A stretch of 64,000 nucleotides of DNA from Actinomycetes bacterium (GTDB taxonomy: Bacteria; Actinomycetota; Actinomycetes; Mycobacteriales; Mycobacteriaceae), in NCBI GenBank assembly GCA_022601135.1, contig JAHZJB010000027.1, positions 1 to 64,000 on the forward strand. Direction: 5' to 3'. The notes under the pieces are model-generated. The model searched no databases. It was not told the origin of the DNA and saw only the letters and a program-made list of their open reading frames with translations. Both the position numbers and the translations under genes were made by a program. Below are positions 63,664 through 64,000 of this stretch, in pieces (positions within the stretch are counted from its first letter, which is position 1; each line of letters starts with the position of its first letter).

Positions 63664-64000
63664 GTGGTCGAAGCGGTGGTGATGGGTGCTGGGGCGTGGG
63701 GGACGGCGCTGGCCAAGGTATTGGCGGATGCCGGCAACAACGTCCGGCTCTGGGTGCGTCGCCCCGACCTGGCCGATGAGATCAACCGCACCCGACGAAA
63801 CGCCGCCTATCTCGACGTATCGCTCCCCGATTCCCTCCGCGCGACCAGCGACTACACCGAAGCGCTCACCGGTGCATGCACGGTGCTGCTGGCCGTGCCG
63901 TCTCAGACCCTGCGCGGCAATCTCACCCAGTGGAAGGACTCGATCGATGGCGATGCCACGTTGGTCAGCCTGGCCAAGGGCATCGAACTGGGAACATTGA
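63664..64000 (+). CDS. gpsA: Glycerol-3-phosphate dehydrogenase (NAD(P)+), N-terminal part
   Basis: The first 112 codons are in the window; the gene runs off the right edge. The N-terminus [20 protein letters not shown] is the GXGXXG Rossmann motif, followed by [13 protein letters not shown] and [13 protein letters not shown], matching GpsA (M. tuberculosis GpdA2, Rv2982c, next to ppk1-fbiD). It makes glycerol-3-phosphate for phospholipids. The frame has no ATG near its beginning; the GTG at 63664 is chosen from the -10 position. A longer open frame starting at 63686 is in another frame and lacks similarity. Confidence 0.94.
   Translation, partial: MVEAVVMGAGAWGTALAKVLADAGNNVRLWVRRPDLADEINRTRRNAAYLDVSLPDSLRATSDYTEALTGACTVLLAVPSQTLRGNLTQWKDSIDGDATLVSLAKGIELGTL

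Noticed and set aside
63686..64000. Plus-strand frame at the right edge
   Set aside because: It is a shifted frame of gpsA; the true frame begins with GTG at 63664 and has the Rossmann motif.

Overview
The window is chromosomal DNA from a high-GC actinobacterium of the family Mycobacteriaceae, most likely a non-tuberculous, Mycolicibacterium-type species. The evidence is gene content and order. From left to right the genes follow the M. tuberculosis segment Rv3043c to Rv2982c (ctaD, serB2, echA17, methylglucose lipopolysaccharide locus, etfBA, mnmA, ligA, gatCA, gatB, lppZ, ilvBNC, serA1, leuB, gltX, leuCD, hupB, mutT1, ppk1, fbiD, gpsA). The plus strand here corresponds to the complement strand in that genome. 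Rv numbers and family comparisons are from memory; no search was run.

Layout. 1-7.3 kb: end of ctaD, serB, a soluble ABC ATPase, a Nudix hydrolase, a C-terminally short echA17, two methyltransferases and an exported DUF3298 protein. 7.4-13.1 kb: a PQQ-type lipoprotein and the methylglucose lipopolysaccharide (MGLP) genes (acyltransferase, GT4 glucosyltransferase, GH57 enzyme, 1-O-methyltransferase). 13.3-20.4 kb: etfBA with a strong terminator, an OlsB/OlsA-like acyltransferase pair, cysteine desulfurase, mnmA and a MetE-like protein. 20.8-24.7 kb: a GAF-PAS-PAS-GGDEF diguanylate cyclase, a 4-coumarate-CoA-ligase-like enzyme and a MmcQ/YjbR protein. 24.7-32.8 kb: ligA and the Rv3013-type ACT gene, separated by an accessory segment with a cyclase-family hydrolase, a MazEF7-like toxin-antitoxin pair, a glyoxalase-fold protein and a divergent SbnA-like synthase / GNAT / MFS-exporter cassette. 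32.9-39.1 kb: gatCA and gatB, split by an inverted multicopper oxidase where M. tuberculosis carries pfkA, then an orphan PrrB-like kinase. 39-51 kb: F420-type DUF385 protein, lppZ, DoxX, CFP6, ilvBNC behind a leader-peptide attenuator, a carotenoid-desaturase-like oxidoreductase, serA, leuB and an MFS transporter. 51-64 kb: FAH-family hydrolase, gltX, tRNA-Gln(CUG), tRNA-Glu(CUC), a small exported protein, a phytase-like lipoprotein, IclR regulator, leuCD, hupB, mutT1, ppk1, fbiD and the start of gpsA.

How the genes work together. Serine (serA, serB) and branched-chain amino acid synthesis (ilvBNC, leuB, leuCD) are nearly complete here. gltX, gatCAB and both tRNAs form the indirect Gln-tRNA route. 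MGLP genes build the polymethylated polysaccharide that modulates fatty-acid synthesis. A recurrent sequence signal is a TANNNT -10 hexamer 6-8 nt before the start codon at 17 genes. This indicates leaderless transcription and fixes many starts. The most unusual parts are the SbnA-like/GNAT/MFS cassette, the gatA-gatB insertion with its 19-bp triplicate repeat, the orphan PrrB-like kinase and the repeat-plus-hairpin region ahead of the diguanylate cyclase. No insertion sequence, prophage, CRISPR array or rRNA was seen.
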